Assembly (NCBI RefSeq): GCF_029931775.1
Contig: NC_079332.1
Coordinates: 2,492,501 to 2,556,500, forward strand
Direction: 5' to 3'
Length of the DNA stretch: 64,000 nucleotides
DNA from: Euleptes europaea
Lineage: Eukaryota; Chordata; Lepidosauria; Squamata; Sphaerodactylidae
Below are positions 18,112 through 30,100 of this stretch, one piece after another; the stretch's first letter is position 1, and the number at the start of each line of letters is the position of its first letter. Under the pieces are notes generated by a model. The model made no database searches and was not told where the DNA came from. It saw nothing but the letters and a program-made list of their open reading frames with translations. The position numbers and the translations under genes are program-made.

Positions 18112-21100
18112 GTAGGAATTGTATATCAATTTGCAAAATGTGGAACCTTGTCATAGACCTGTGGGCTGTTTTGGGGAAAAGCTTTTCTCCCCCACTTTCG
18201 CAATTGTTCATAACAGTATTACAATGCATGGCAATCCCATGTCATTTTATGTTAGCCAAGCTATTACTTGACCATTGAGTGGACATGTCCATGGAGGACA
18301 GGGCTATCCATGGCTACTAGTCAAAACAAATACTAGTCATGATGCACACCTATTCTCTACAGGATCAGAGGAGCATGCTGAATATATTAGGTGCTGTGGA
18401 ACACAGGCAGGAGAATGCTGCTGCAGTTGTCTTGCTTGTGGGCTTCCTAGAGGCACCTGGTTGGCCATGGTGTGAGCAGACTGCTGGACTTGATGGGCCT
18501 GGGTCTGATCCAGCATGGCTTTTCCTTTGTTCTGATCTGTGCTCAACTGTCGACGTGGTCTCTGCTGCCATAGACGCGCTCTTATTCTAACTTCATAAAT
18601 TTACTTCCTGTTCCATCCACTTTAGAGAGGCTTTCAAAGGAATGCAGAGTTTGCAACTGAATAGGCTGCATCCTGCTACATAGATTTGCAGAACTGTCTG
18701 TTTAGGGTAAGCGTGGCCCCAAGCCACGGATGTAGATATCCGCAGATGGGGCCACACTTTTCGCTGTTAGATATATAGACATGTATGGGCATCTGGTTCT
18801 CAATGTGGAAGAGAAGGTTGGAGACACAGACGCAGCAATGTGAGGCTGAAATTAAATTAGGTCTTGAAGAGGCCCAGGAGTTAGAATCTGGGAGTGTTCC
18901 CAACACCACCATCACTCCAGTCTTCCTGTCCAATCACCATTCCACTCCTCTTTCTGCACATTCCTTGCTTTAGAGCCAGCGTGGTGTAGTGGTTAAGAAC
19001 GGTGGACTCTAATCTGGAGAACCGGGTTTGATTCCCCGCTCCTCCACATGAAGCCAGCTGGGGGCCCTTGGGCTACTCACAGTTCTCTCTGAACTCTCTC
19101 AGCCTCACCTACCTCACAAGGTGTCGGTTGTGGGGAGGGGAAGGTGATTTTAAGCTGCTTAAAAGTAGAGAAGAAGCAGTGTAAAAAACCAACTCTTCTA
19201 GAAGAGAAAAAAACTAGTTGAAACCAGTTGAGAAAGTGGTATAAATTATGTAAACTCCTTCAAGGTAGAGGAACTCCTTCAAGGTAGAGAAAAAGCGGGG
19301 TATAAAAACCAACTCTTCTTGAAACCAGAGTCAAGAAACCGGCATAAATTATGTAAAAATACATGAAGGGATCAACAGGATGGCCAGATTGGTCTCTCTT
19401 GGGGGGGGGGGGGGCAGCAGGGAACCTTGATGCTGCAATCCTGTTTTATCTAATCTTGTGAATTAATGTTCCACCGGGTTATCGTTTTGCCTGTCAGCGA
19501 CGACGGCCTCCTTTCTGCTGTGGCACTGAGCCTTGTCTGTAACGGCTTTTTACCCCTCAGAACGAGCCCACAGAGAACAGGAAGGGCCCCGTGGAGCTGA
19601 AGGATGCCCCGTCTCCTCGCCGTGCCGGCCCCCAACAGCTAGCAGCCATCCCCCTCCCGGACGTCCGCTCTCTTCAGCAAAAGCAAATGCAGCTTTTCCC
19701 CGGTTCCAAAGTAAGCTGTTGCGCTCGGGGCTCGGAAGCTGCTCCTCAGCTCCACGGTGGCGGCGGCGCTTTGGTTCACCCTGGTGCGGCGTTGGGCTTG
19801 CACGGCGCGGGAACGGTCACTTGTCAAGTCGGGCCGGGGTTCGCTTACCCGCCTGCGCCCTCGCTGAAGAACGTCCCCGTTAGGAGTGGCGTGGCAGGCT
19901 TTGCGAGTGACCTGCCCGGAGCGTGCCTGGAAAACAACCTCTCTTCCTGTCCCCACTTCCCGTGCTGCGGGAAACTCCACTTTCAGTCCTGTCAAGGCAG
20001 TGCGCATAAACTGCTTCAGCATCCCGCCCATCCGAGCTGCGCGCCTTCGAGTTACTTTTCTTGTTCTGAGTTCACAAGCGGGGCTACAGGGCTTCTGGAA
20101 GGACACATCGCACAATCGGAGCATGCGTCTTGCGTTTGCACCAGCTCACTGCACCTGAAAGTGGCACCATCGGTGTGTTTAAAGGGCTCTCACTACTGCA
20201 GTGAGTGTTTAAGCAAGGTTTGTACTCTCTTATACTGTGTACTGTAAGGGTTCTGTTAAATCATAGAAGGATAGAGTTGGAAGGCTCCACCAGGGTCATC
20301 TAGTCATCATCACAATGCAGGAAATTAACAACTAACTCCCCCCACACACACCCATTGACCCCTTCTCCATGCCCAGAAGATGGCCAAGATGCCTTTCATC
20401 ATCTGCCTAAGGTCATAGAATCAGCATTTCTGACAGATGGCCATCCAGCCTCTGCTTAAAAACCTCCAGGGAAGGAGAGCTCACCACCTCCCGAGGAAGC
20501 CTGTTCCACTGAGGAGCTGCTCTAATTGTTCGAAAATTCTTCCTAATGTCTAGACAGAAACTCTTTTGATTTAATTGCAACGCGTTGGTTCTCGTCCAAC
20601 CTTCTGGGGCAGCAGAAAACAACTCGGCACCATCCTCTATATGACAAGGAAGAAAAATATATATGGGGATTTCTTCTACATTTATTTTGAGACTCCATGG
20701 GCCAGAGTTAGTTTAGGGTCTGTTTTGAATTCAGGGTGAGCACTGGTTTGTTTAAGAGAGCCTGTGTGGTGGGGTGGTTAAGAGCGACGGACTCTAATCT
20801 GGGGAACTGGTTTCGATTCCCCACTCCCCCACGTGAAGCCTGCTGGGGGACCAACCTTGGGCCAGTCACAGTTCTCTCTGAACTCTCTCAGCTCCTTCGG
20901 AGGCAGGCAATGGCAAACCACCTCCGATCATCTCTTGCCTTGAAAACCCTACGGGGTCACCATCAGACAGTAGTTTCCGCCACCACTTGTTTGTTCAAAC
21001 CAGTGAATCAAAGGCAGAATCAAACCGGCTTACAATCACCTGCCCTTCCCCTCCCTACAACAGACACCCTGTGAGGTAGGTGGGGCTGAGAGAGCTGCGA

Positions 21101-24100
21101 CTAGCCCAGGGTCACCCAGCTGGCTTTATATGTAGGAGTGGGGAAACAAACCCAGTTCACCAGATCAGACTCCACCGCTCCAAACCACCGCTCTTAACCA
21201 TTGCAGCACGCTGGCTCTCCCACTCCACCATGCTCAGGTGTAGCAAAATAATCAGGATTAATCTGATAATTATCAGGCAGTGTGTGTGTGTGTATAAATA
21301 AATAAATTATGGGATTTAAGAGTTTTATATAACCATGTGTTTCAAGTGAGGCATTTTTGTTGTCCTAGCTGATATAGAAGGCAGTTAATATACGGCACCT
21401 TTCGGAAGGCTTGATGTACTGTATGTATGGTTTGTGTAAGCATGTTGCGTTTGGTTTGATTTTGTAACTTTTGTTAATAAATAAAAAATATTATTTAAAA
21501 AAAACAGAAGAGCTTGGTTTAAATAACACACGCTGTAGCATCGCCCATGTCTTCATCTGTGTGGAACGTACAGTATTTGGTTCCCGAGCTTCACTACCTC
21601 TGTTGGTATGGTTAATAGCGTACGCTGAATGGTGCTGAATCTTTTTCCCAATAGCCATCCAGAGAGAGCGTGACGGACGCAGCTAAAATCTGGCCCAATA
21701 TCCCGCCTCCAAGCACGCCCACGGCACCTGTGTCCGTCCCGCTGTGTAACGGCTGTGGAACCAAAGGGACAAGGAAAGAGAAGAGCTTCCTGCTGGCGAG
21801 CAGCTTCGGACAGCTGCCACAGAAATATGGTACGTGGCAATGCTTTGTTTCTGCCTGAAGATATTTTTGTCTGTGGCTTTTTCCAAGATAACGTCAAAAC
21901 TGGGAGTTGTTTTGGCTTTGTTGTGTATGCTCCTTGGTAGACCTGGATTTACCGCCACGCGGTATCCAAGCTTGGCCTAAGTTGAAAACGGGGACCATAG
22001 ATGAGGTTGGGGTGGTTCTTAATATGAAAAAGCTCTCCTCGGGTATGGTTAAATGATACCGTGTATTATGTGTCAAATATAGCGTTCTGATTTTTGTTTC
22101 ACATGACGACCTTGTGAAAATATAGTAGGTAGGTACAGATTTATTGTATATAGCCAAAGGCCATTACAACCAAGTAGACACAATTAAATCAGACCCAACA
22201 AGAAAACAGTTAAAATCAAGTACAAAAATAAATTTAAATCAAATACAAGTGTTGTCCGGTTTAACCGCAATGCTGGCTCGAATTTTCCTGGCCGCTAGGG
22301 CAAAAAGAGACATATTGTAAGTAACAGCGCAATCGGTATCGGACAGGAGAAAAGAAAGCTTCCCCTGGTCACTAAAACAGCTAACCTTGGATAAAAAGGA
22401 GGCAAGAAATTTAGATCTGGGTTCATGGTACAAAGAACAATACAACACGTAATGGGGGAGGTCCTCGAGTCCTGAGGATCTGCAAACACATAAGTGAGAT
22501 GTCATTGGGATTTGGACGTAGCGTCTGGCTAACATGGCTGTTGGCATGGTCTGAAACCTTATTGACGTAACAGCGGCTCTGAGCTTGAATGCAGAAATAT
22601 TGGGTGAAAATATAGTAGAATTTCTCAACAGCAGTACTTGCTTTTCCCCATCCGCCCAACTGTAGGCTCTCCAGAAGTTGCCCTGACTAGCCAAGTGCTA
22701 GAGAACCTGCCTCCGATTGGAGTTTTCTGGGACATTGAAAACTGCTCCGTTCCGTCGGGCCGCTCAGCTGTGACCGTCGTGCAGCGGATTCGGGAGAAGT
22801 TTTTCAAAGGCCACCGGGAGGCGGAATTCATTTGCGTGTGTGACATCTGCAAGGAGAACAAAGAAGTGATTGAGGAGCTGAACAATTGCCAGGTGATGTA
22901 CTCTGGTGCTTCAGGATCTTCTGGGGCAGGCTGTGTTGAAGCGGAGAAATGTTGGCTGCCGAGAAATACTTGTGTTCAGCGAAGCATGTCGTCTGCTGCT
23001 GATGGAGGTTGTCAAAACTAGGACCAAAGTTTAAACCGGATGAACAGATGGATGGATAGATTATTTACGGCCCTTAGCCAGATAAAACAAGAAACGTGGA
23101 CTGTATTTAAACTGGAAATGAATGGGCAGAGAATTTTGTTCACTGCTAATGTTGTGTTTCTGGGTATATGCCAATAAAGGTGGATTGGATTGGATGTAAT
23201 GTTATCCCGGCGGGGCCCTTGTTGCCAGCTTACCAGTTGCTCGCCAGGTCCCCTTTGTGTAACGTCCTTCCGCTTCTTTAGGTGACCGTGGCGCACATCA
23301 ATGCCACCGCGAAGAACGCAGCTGACGACAAACTCAGGCAGAGCCTTAGAAGATTTGCCGATACCCACGCCGCGCCCGCCACCGTGGTCCTCGTGTCCAG
23401 TACGTCTAAGCAGTATCATTTTCTTAAGGTCTTGTGGCTTGTTTGGTGAGCTCCTGCTCCGGTTTTAAGAATGAGACTTGGCTCATTAGGGTGCAGAGTT
23501 TTGCGTAGGAGTGCTATACTGAGGGTGGGCTGTAGCTTACATTAAGGGTGGTTAAGGCGGGTGGGCCCTGACCTGGATGGCCCAGGCTAGCCTGATCTCG
23601 TCAGATCTCAGAAGCTAAGCAGGGTCAGCCCTGGTTAGTATTTGGATGGGAGACCACCAAGGAATACCAGGTTGCTGTGCAGAGGAAGGCACTGGCAAAC
23701 CACCTCTGTTGGTCTCTTGCCGTGGAAACCCCAAAAAAGGTCGCCATAAGTTGGCTGCGACTTGACGGCACTTTACACACACACAAGGCTGGTGGGGAGG
23801 AGAACACCTTAAGATGTTTTGGATGAGTGTAGCAAACTTTTCAAATCACGTTTTATAAACTGTCAAACAGGTGTGGCGTAGTGGTTCATTATTATTATTA
23901 TGGGAATTGAACCCGGTTCTCCTGACTAAAGTCTTACCCACTACACCATGCTGGCTCTCTAGGTTTATGGACATACTGAGAGCCAGCATGGTGTAGTGGT
24001 TAAGAGCGGTGGTTTGGAGCGGTGGAGTCTGATCTGGGGAACCTGGTTTGATTCCCCCACTCCTCCACATGAAGCCAGCTGGGTGAACTTGGGCTGGTCA

Positions 24101-27100
24101 CAGCTCTCTCAGCCCCACCTCCCTCACAGGATGTCAGTTGTGGGGAGGGGAAGGGAAGGAGATTGTAAGCTGGTTTGATTCTGCCTTAAGTGGTAGAGAA
24201 AGTCGGCACGTAAAAACCAATTCTTCTTCTTTATAATTAAATGCTCCCTAAAGTTACTGTGCAGTCTCAAAAGGAAACTCCCAGTGACAACGGGAACGTG
24301 TGTTTTGCTTTCCAGCCGATGTGAACTTTGCACTGGAACTGAGCGACCTGAGACACCGTCATGGTTTCCACATCATCCTGGTGCATAAAAACCAGGCTTC
24401 TGAAGCACTCCTGCATCACGCCCACGAGCTGGTCAGATTTGAAGAATTTATTTCAGATTTGCCTCCACGATTACCATTCAGAAAACCAGTAAGCGGGTTT
24501 CCCCCCCCCCCTCTGCAACTGTTAGTTGAATAGATTGGAGCGCCGATTTCCATCTGGGCACCTAGTCAGCATAGCACATTTCATAAAGACTGGGTAACTT
24601 ACTGGGTCTGCTATAGAAATCTTGAAACAGTTGTTAACACCTGATTGAACAGCCAGGGATTTGTTCTCCTTGTCCCCTTTTTTTTGTAACGAGTACCCAG
24701 GGACTTCTTCACAACCAGCATCCTCCAGATCGGTTGAGTTCAGAAGTACTTTATGTCATCACGCCCGGATTTTACTTGGGTGCTTTGGGAAAGACAGTAA
24801 GCAAAATTAATTGCTGGAGGTAGTGAAATTTAAACATATCGTGCATCTCCAGAGGGCAGAAACTCACGGACACTGCTGCTAAAAGCCTCAGTCAAAATTC
24901 TGGTCATAGGGATTAATTTTGCAAAACACAAGGGTAGACGCTGTTGCAGCTTAAACTGAAGAGACCCAGAAGGTCGGACCAGAACCAGCGGGTTAAGATT
25001 AAATCAGAAGAGTTTCCATCTAGACATTAGGAAGAACTTCCTGACAGGTAGAGCGGTTCCTCAGTGGAACAGGCTTCCTCGGGAGGTGGTGGGCTCTCCT
25101 TCCCTAGAGGTTTTTAAGCCGAGACTAGATGGCCATCTGTCATCAATGCTGATTCTATGACCTTAGGCAGATCATGAGAGGGAGGGCATCTTGGCCATCT
25201 TCTGGGCAGTGGGCGGGGGGGGGGGAGGTAGTTGTGAATTTCCTGCATTGTGCAGGGGGTTGGACTAGGTGACCCTGGTGGTCCCTTCCAACTCTATGAT
25301 TCTATTACCTTTATTGGAAGGATTTCTTTTTTTTTTTTAAGTTTTATTAATTTTTATAAAGGGTACAGAAGGGGGGGGAAAGGGAACGGGGAAGCAAAAA
25401 GATATATCCGTCTGCAAACAGTACAAAACAACAACAACATTAACATCACAACAAATCTTGTATATGAATCAAGCACATTACAAGTTAACACTTTATACTT
25501 ATATTTAGAAAATGCATATCCTAAATATTTATGACTAAATATATAGTTTTCTACTCCCCAGTAAGAAATTCGGCTCATAGAAATATAGCATTTAGTTCTT
25601 GATATTACCTAACCTTCAACCTCTGTATATTTATAAAACAGTTCCCATTTATCGTTAAATTGATCAACAGTCTCCTCATCCGTTATATTCATCATATGGG
25701 TCGTCTTGGCTATGGTCGCATATTCCATCATCTTATCTCCAGGCTTCTGTATAGGAAGGATTTCTAGATTTTATTTTCTTCAGCCGTTGGTGTATTTTTA
25801 CAAGCACTGCACCCTTGTGGAAAATACGTCGTTGTGACTGTGTCCCGGCTTCCAGGGCAGGCTGGTCGAATGGGGGACTATTAATGTTTTAATGATTCAG
25901 TTGGTTTTATGTCGTTGTTTTTTATGCCGTTGCTACCTGACTTGGAACCTGGGTTGCTTGGGAGCAAGGCCAGCACGCAGATATTTTAAGTCCGCATTCC
26001 GAAGCCCAATTAAAAAACCCTTCTGTCCCCGTACTAGGCATGCCATACTCTATTGTATGTTTACAACCTGCCTACAAACCGGGACACCAAAAGCGTCTGT
26101 TACCGGCTGCGCCGTTTGTCGGACAACTGTGGGGGCAAAGTGTTGACCATTTCGGGCAGCAGCGCCATCCTCCGCTTCTTGAACCAGGACAGTGCCGAGC
26201 GCGCTCAGAAGCGGATGGAGAACGAAGATGTCTTCGGCAACCGGATCGTCGTGTCGTTCACCCCCCAGAGCAGAGAGCTCATGGAAGCCAAGAACGCGGG
26301 CTCGGTCGGAGCTGAGAAAGTGAAGTCTCCCAAAAAAGTGAACAAGAATTCTAAGCTGTGCCTCCCAAGCAGAGAGTCGAGCGACCAGTCTTCCAACTCT
26401 AAAACCCTTTCAGGGAAAGGCCTTCAAACTCACGGGTCCGCTGCGAAAAACACAAATGTCAAGAGCCTACAGGTAACTGGTACCCTTAAAACGTGTGTGT
26501 GTGTAAAGTGCCGTCACGTCCCAGCCGACTTATGGCGACCCCTTTTTTGGGGGGGGGTTCATGGCAAGAGACTAACAGAGGTGGTGTGCCAGTGCCTTCC
26601 TCTGCTCAGCAACCCTGGTATTCCTTGGTGGTCTCCCATCCAAATACTAACCAGGGCTGACCCTGCTTAGCTTCTGAGATCTGACGAGATCAGGCTAGCC
26701 CGGTCCATCCTGGTCTCCAGGGGAACTGATCTCTTATCGGCTGGAAATCAGTTGTAATAGCGGGAGATCTCCAGCTACTACCTGGAGGTTGGCAACCCTA
26801 TGTGCGTGTGCATGCAGGGGAGGAGAAGAGGTGGATTTTGTCCTTTTCTCATCCGGAGCCAAGGTGTGCGTGTGCCTTGGGGATGCACCCTGCTCTCGTG
26901 TCCCCCTCTTTCCTCCTGGCACCCATCACACCGTGGGCCTGATTTCACCATAGTAGAAGTGGGCAGGGGTCATATGCAGTTACTTTGCTCCAAAAGAGTA
27001 CAGATTGCTTTCTGACATGTATTTTCCCCCCTCTTCCTTCAAGGAGCTGTGTCGTATCAAGTCAGTGCTCAGCCCTAAGACTGTGAGAAGTACCGAAAGC

Positions 27101-30100
27101 CACCAAGATCAGCCAAGAGAGAGCTTGGCTTCACTCAGTAACTCTAACCTGGCAAATTCTGCACCTTCGGCTCTGGCAAGGGCCGCAACGGGAGAACTGG
27201 TTTATAAAAACATTCAAAAGTGCGTCAAGAGCGGGACTGGGTTCTGTTAAGATCAGGAATGAGTTTTGTCAGGACTCAAATAAGGACTCTGAACTAACAT
27301 TTCCGTCCTTCTCCCTTTCAATACAGAAAGGATGCGTTTGCAGCCAGAAGCGTCAGCAACTCTCCCGTAGAGAGAAAAGAGAAGGACGGTGTGTTCCAAG
27401 TCAGCTATCCGTCTGCTTTCAGCATGCTGTCGGCATCCAGGCAGCTCAGTCCTTTACTGATCTCTCAGAGTTGCTGGTCGTCGCGGTGAGTGTTTTACCG
27501 TTAAAGCTCTGTACGTGCCCCGCAAATATTGCTGGGAGGTTCTGAATATTCCAGGAAAGCGCTTTCTTGCGTAGGGAGTCTTGGATAGAGCAAGAAATAC
27601 TTGGACATTGGCCTGTGCACCCAGGACAATCACTATTCACTCTTTTGCTGTTCGAGCTGGTGCAAGGATAGTGTAAATGTCGGGTGAGTGAAACGGAACA
27701 CCTGTTAGATTTGTATCTGAGCCACGGCTCAGTGGTAGAGCCTGTGCTTGGCATGCAGAAGGTCCTAGGTTCAATCCCCGGCATCTCCAGTTAAAGGGAC
27801 TAGGCAAGTAGGTGATGTGAAAGACCTCTGCCCGTGGCCCTGGAGAGCCATAGGGAGAAGATGTAGCTCAGTGTTAGAGCATCTGCTTGGCATGCAGAAG
27901 GTCCCAGGTTCAATCCCCGGCATCTCCAGTTAAAGGGACTAGGCAAGTAGGTGATGTGAAAGACCTCTGCCTGGGGCCCTGGAGAGCCATAGGGAGAAGC
28001 TGTGGCTCAGTGGTAGAGCATCTGCTTGGCATGCAAAAGGGTCCCAGGTTCAATCCCCAGCATCTTCAGTTAAAGGGACTAGTCAAGTAGGTGATGTGAA
28101 AGACCTCTGTCTGGGGCCCTGGAGAGCCGCTGTTGGTCTGAGCAGACAATACTGACTTTGATGTACCAAGGGTCTGATTCAGTAGAAGGCAGCTTCAGGT
28201 GTTGATGTGACAATATACTTCTCTTCGGTAAGCCGAACGCTTGTAGGTATTGTGTTTTCTGTGTTGCTTGGACAGGGTCTGACCACATGAAACAGGACGG
28301 GGAAACGGAAGGCAGGAGTCCTTTGAGATAGACACTCACCTGGAACTTCTGCACCGCAAGCTTCAAGGAATCATGCAGAGGGGATCAATTTAGAAAGACC
28401 TCCAAGATCCATGATTCTCTCTTGAGGATGGGACTGGTTAATCTCCAAAGTGCATTTACCCCCCACGCGCCTTTCAATGGTCCTGGGGCACATTTAATTC
28501 TGAGGTTGCCTTGAAGACAGTTATGTGTCTTGAACACATGAAGCTGCCTCATACTGAACTAGACCCTCGGTTTATCAATGTCAGTATTGTCTACTCAGAC
28601 TGGCAGCAGCTCTCCAGGATCTCAGGCAGAGGGTCCTTCCCATCACCTACCTGCCTAGTCCCTTTTACTGGAGATGCCAGGGATTGAACCTGGGACCTTC
28701 TGCATGCCAAGCAGATGCTCTACAAACTGAGCCACGGCCCCTCTCCATTAGAGCGGTGGACTCTGATCTGGAGAACCGGGTTTGATTCTCCACTCCTCCA
28801 CATGAGCAGCAGAGGCTAATCTGGTGAGCCGGGTTGGTTTCCCCACTCCTCCACATGAAGCCAGGAGGGTGACCTAGGGCTAGTCACAGCTCTCTTAGAG
28901 CTCTTTCAGCTCCACCTACCTCACAGGGTGTCTGTTGTGGGGAGAGGAAGGGAAGGCGATTGTAAGCCGGTTTGAGAAAGTCGGCATATAAAAACCAACT
29001 CTTCTTCTTATGTACAGAACTAGTAAAGTCCAGTGAAACAGATCTGTGGAACAAATTATTATAGATTATTCTCCCCTCTATTTCATTAGGAGTGTGTCTC
29101 CAAACCTCTCAAACAGATCTTCGCCGCTTACTTTCAATATCATAAGCCACTCTAGTAGTACGGAAGGCCCTGATCCTTTTGCAAATGGAACAGACATTCA
29201 GGTCAGCAACTTGGACTACAGGCTGTCCAGGAAAGAGCTGCAACAAATTCTGCAAGAAGCCTTCTCTAGGCATGGCAAGGTAAATAAAGAAAAAGATGTA
29301 ATGTCTGTTTCTCCTTTTGTCATTGCATGTCTTGATTGTTTAACTTGCTTAGCTAGGCGGTTGCTGGGTAATACAGTTCAGCTGCTGAATCTGGTAAATT
29401 ATATGTAGTCCTTCCTCATTGAGCGGTGTATTGAAATAAACATACTCCTTAAGTCAGGCTCAGAGCTGTCCTTCTGCCACAGGGTTTTAAGCATTGTGTG
29501 CGCTGCGTTCTCAAAATTATGTTAAAAAGCAGTAAATGCCGCTCTGACTATGAGCCACAACGTTTGCTGGCGGGGGTTTGTTTCGTAATATTGAAAGAGA
29601 TTGGAAGAGAAGAGGTGGCAAAAGGAACACGTCAGACTAGGCAGAGGTCCTTTAAGCCTTGCTGCTTATAATAACTTGGTGAATACGCAGACAAGGATGG
29701 ATATCTGGTGTTGCATGTCTTGAGACATGAAGAATGTTTAGCTCCGACTTCCTTAGAAGATTTCACCTTGTCCCCTGCCCTATCTCTTCCAGGTAAAAAC
29801 CATAGAGCTCAGTCCGCACACTGATTATCAGCTGAAGGCCGTGGTGCAAATGGAGAATCTCCAAGAAGCCATCAGGGCCGTCAACCATCTCCACAGGTGC
29901 AAAATCGGCAGCAAAAGGATCCAGGTCTCGCTAGCCACCGGAACGACCAGTAAATCCCTGTCCTTGGTCAGGTAAATGTTTTTAAAAGCAGCTGAAGTGG
30001 ATTTCCTGTGCTGACCTGAGCAACTGTTAGGCTTAAAGCAGGGGTGTCAAAGACAAGGCCCGCGGGCCGGATTCAGCCCCTTGACAGCTCTTATCCAGCC

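Noticed and set aside
23566-23786. Functional 5S rRNA gene
   Set aside because: Only part of 5S is present, it is fused to a SINE body with a LINE-like tail, and several dispersed copies share that structure.
27715-28205. Cluster of functional tRNA-Ala genes
   Set aside because: The heads continue into SINE bodies and do not keep a full cloverleaf; dispersed copies have the same 3' sequence.
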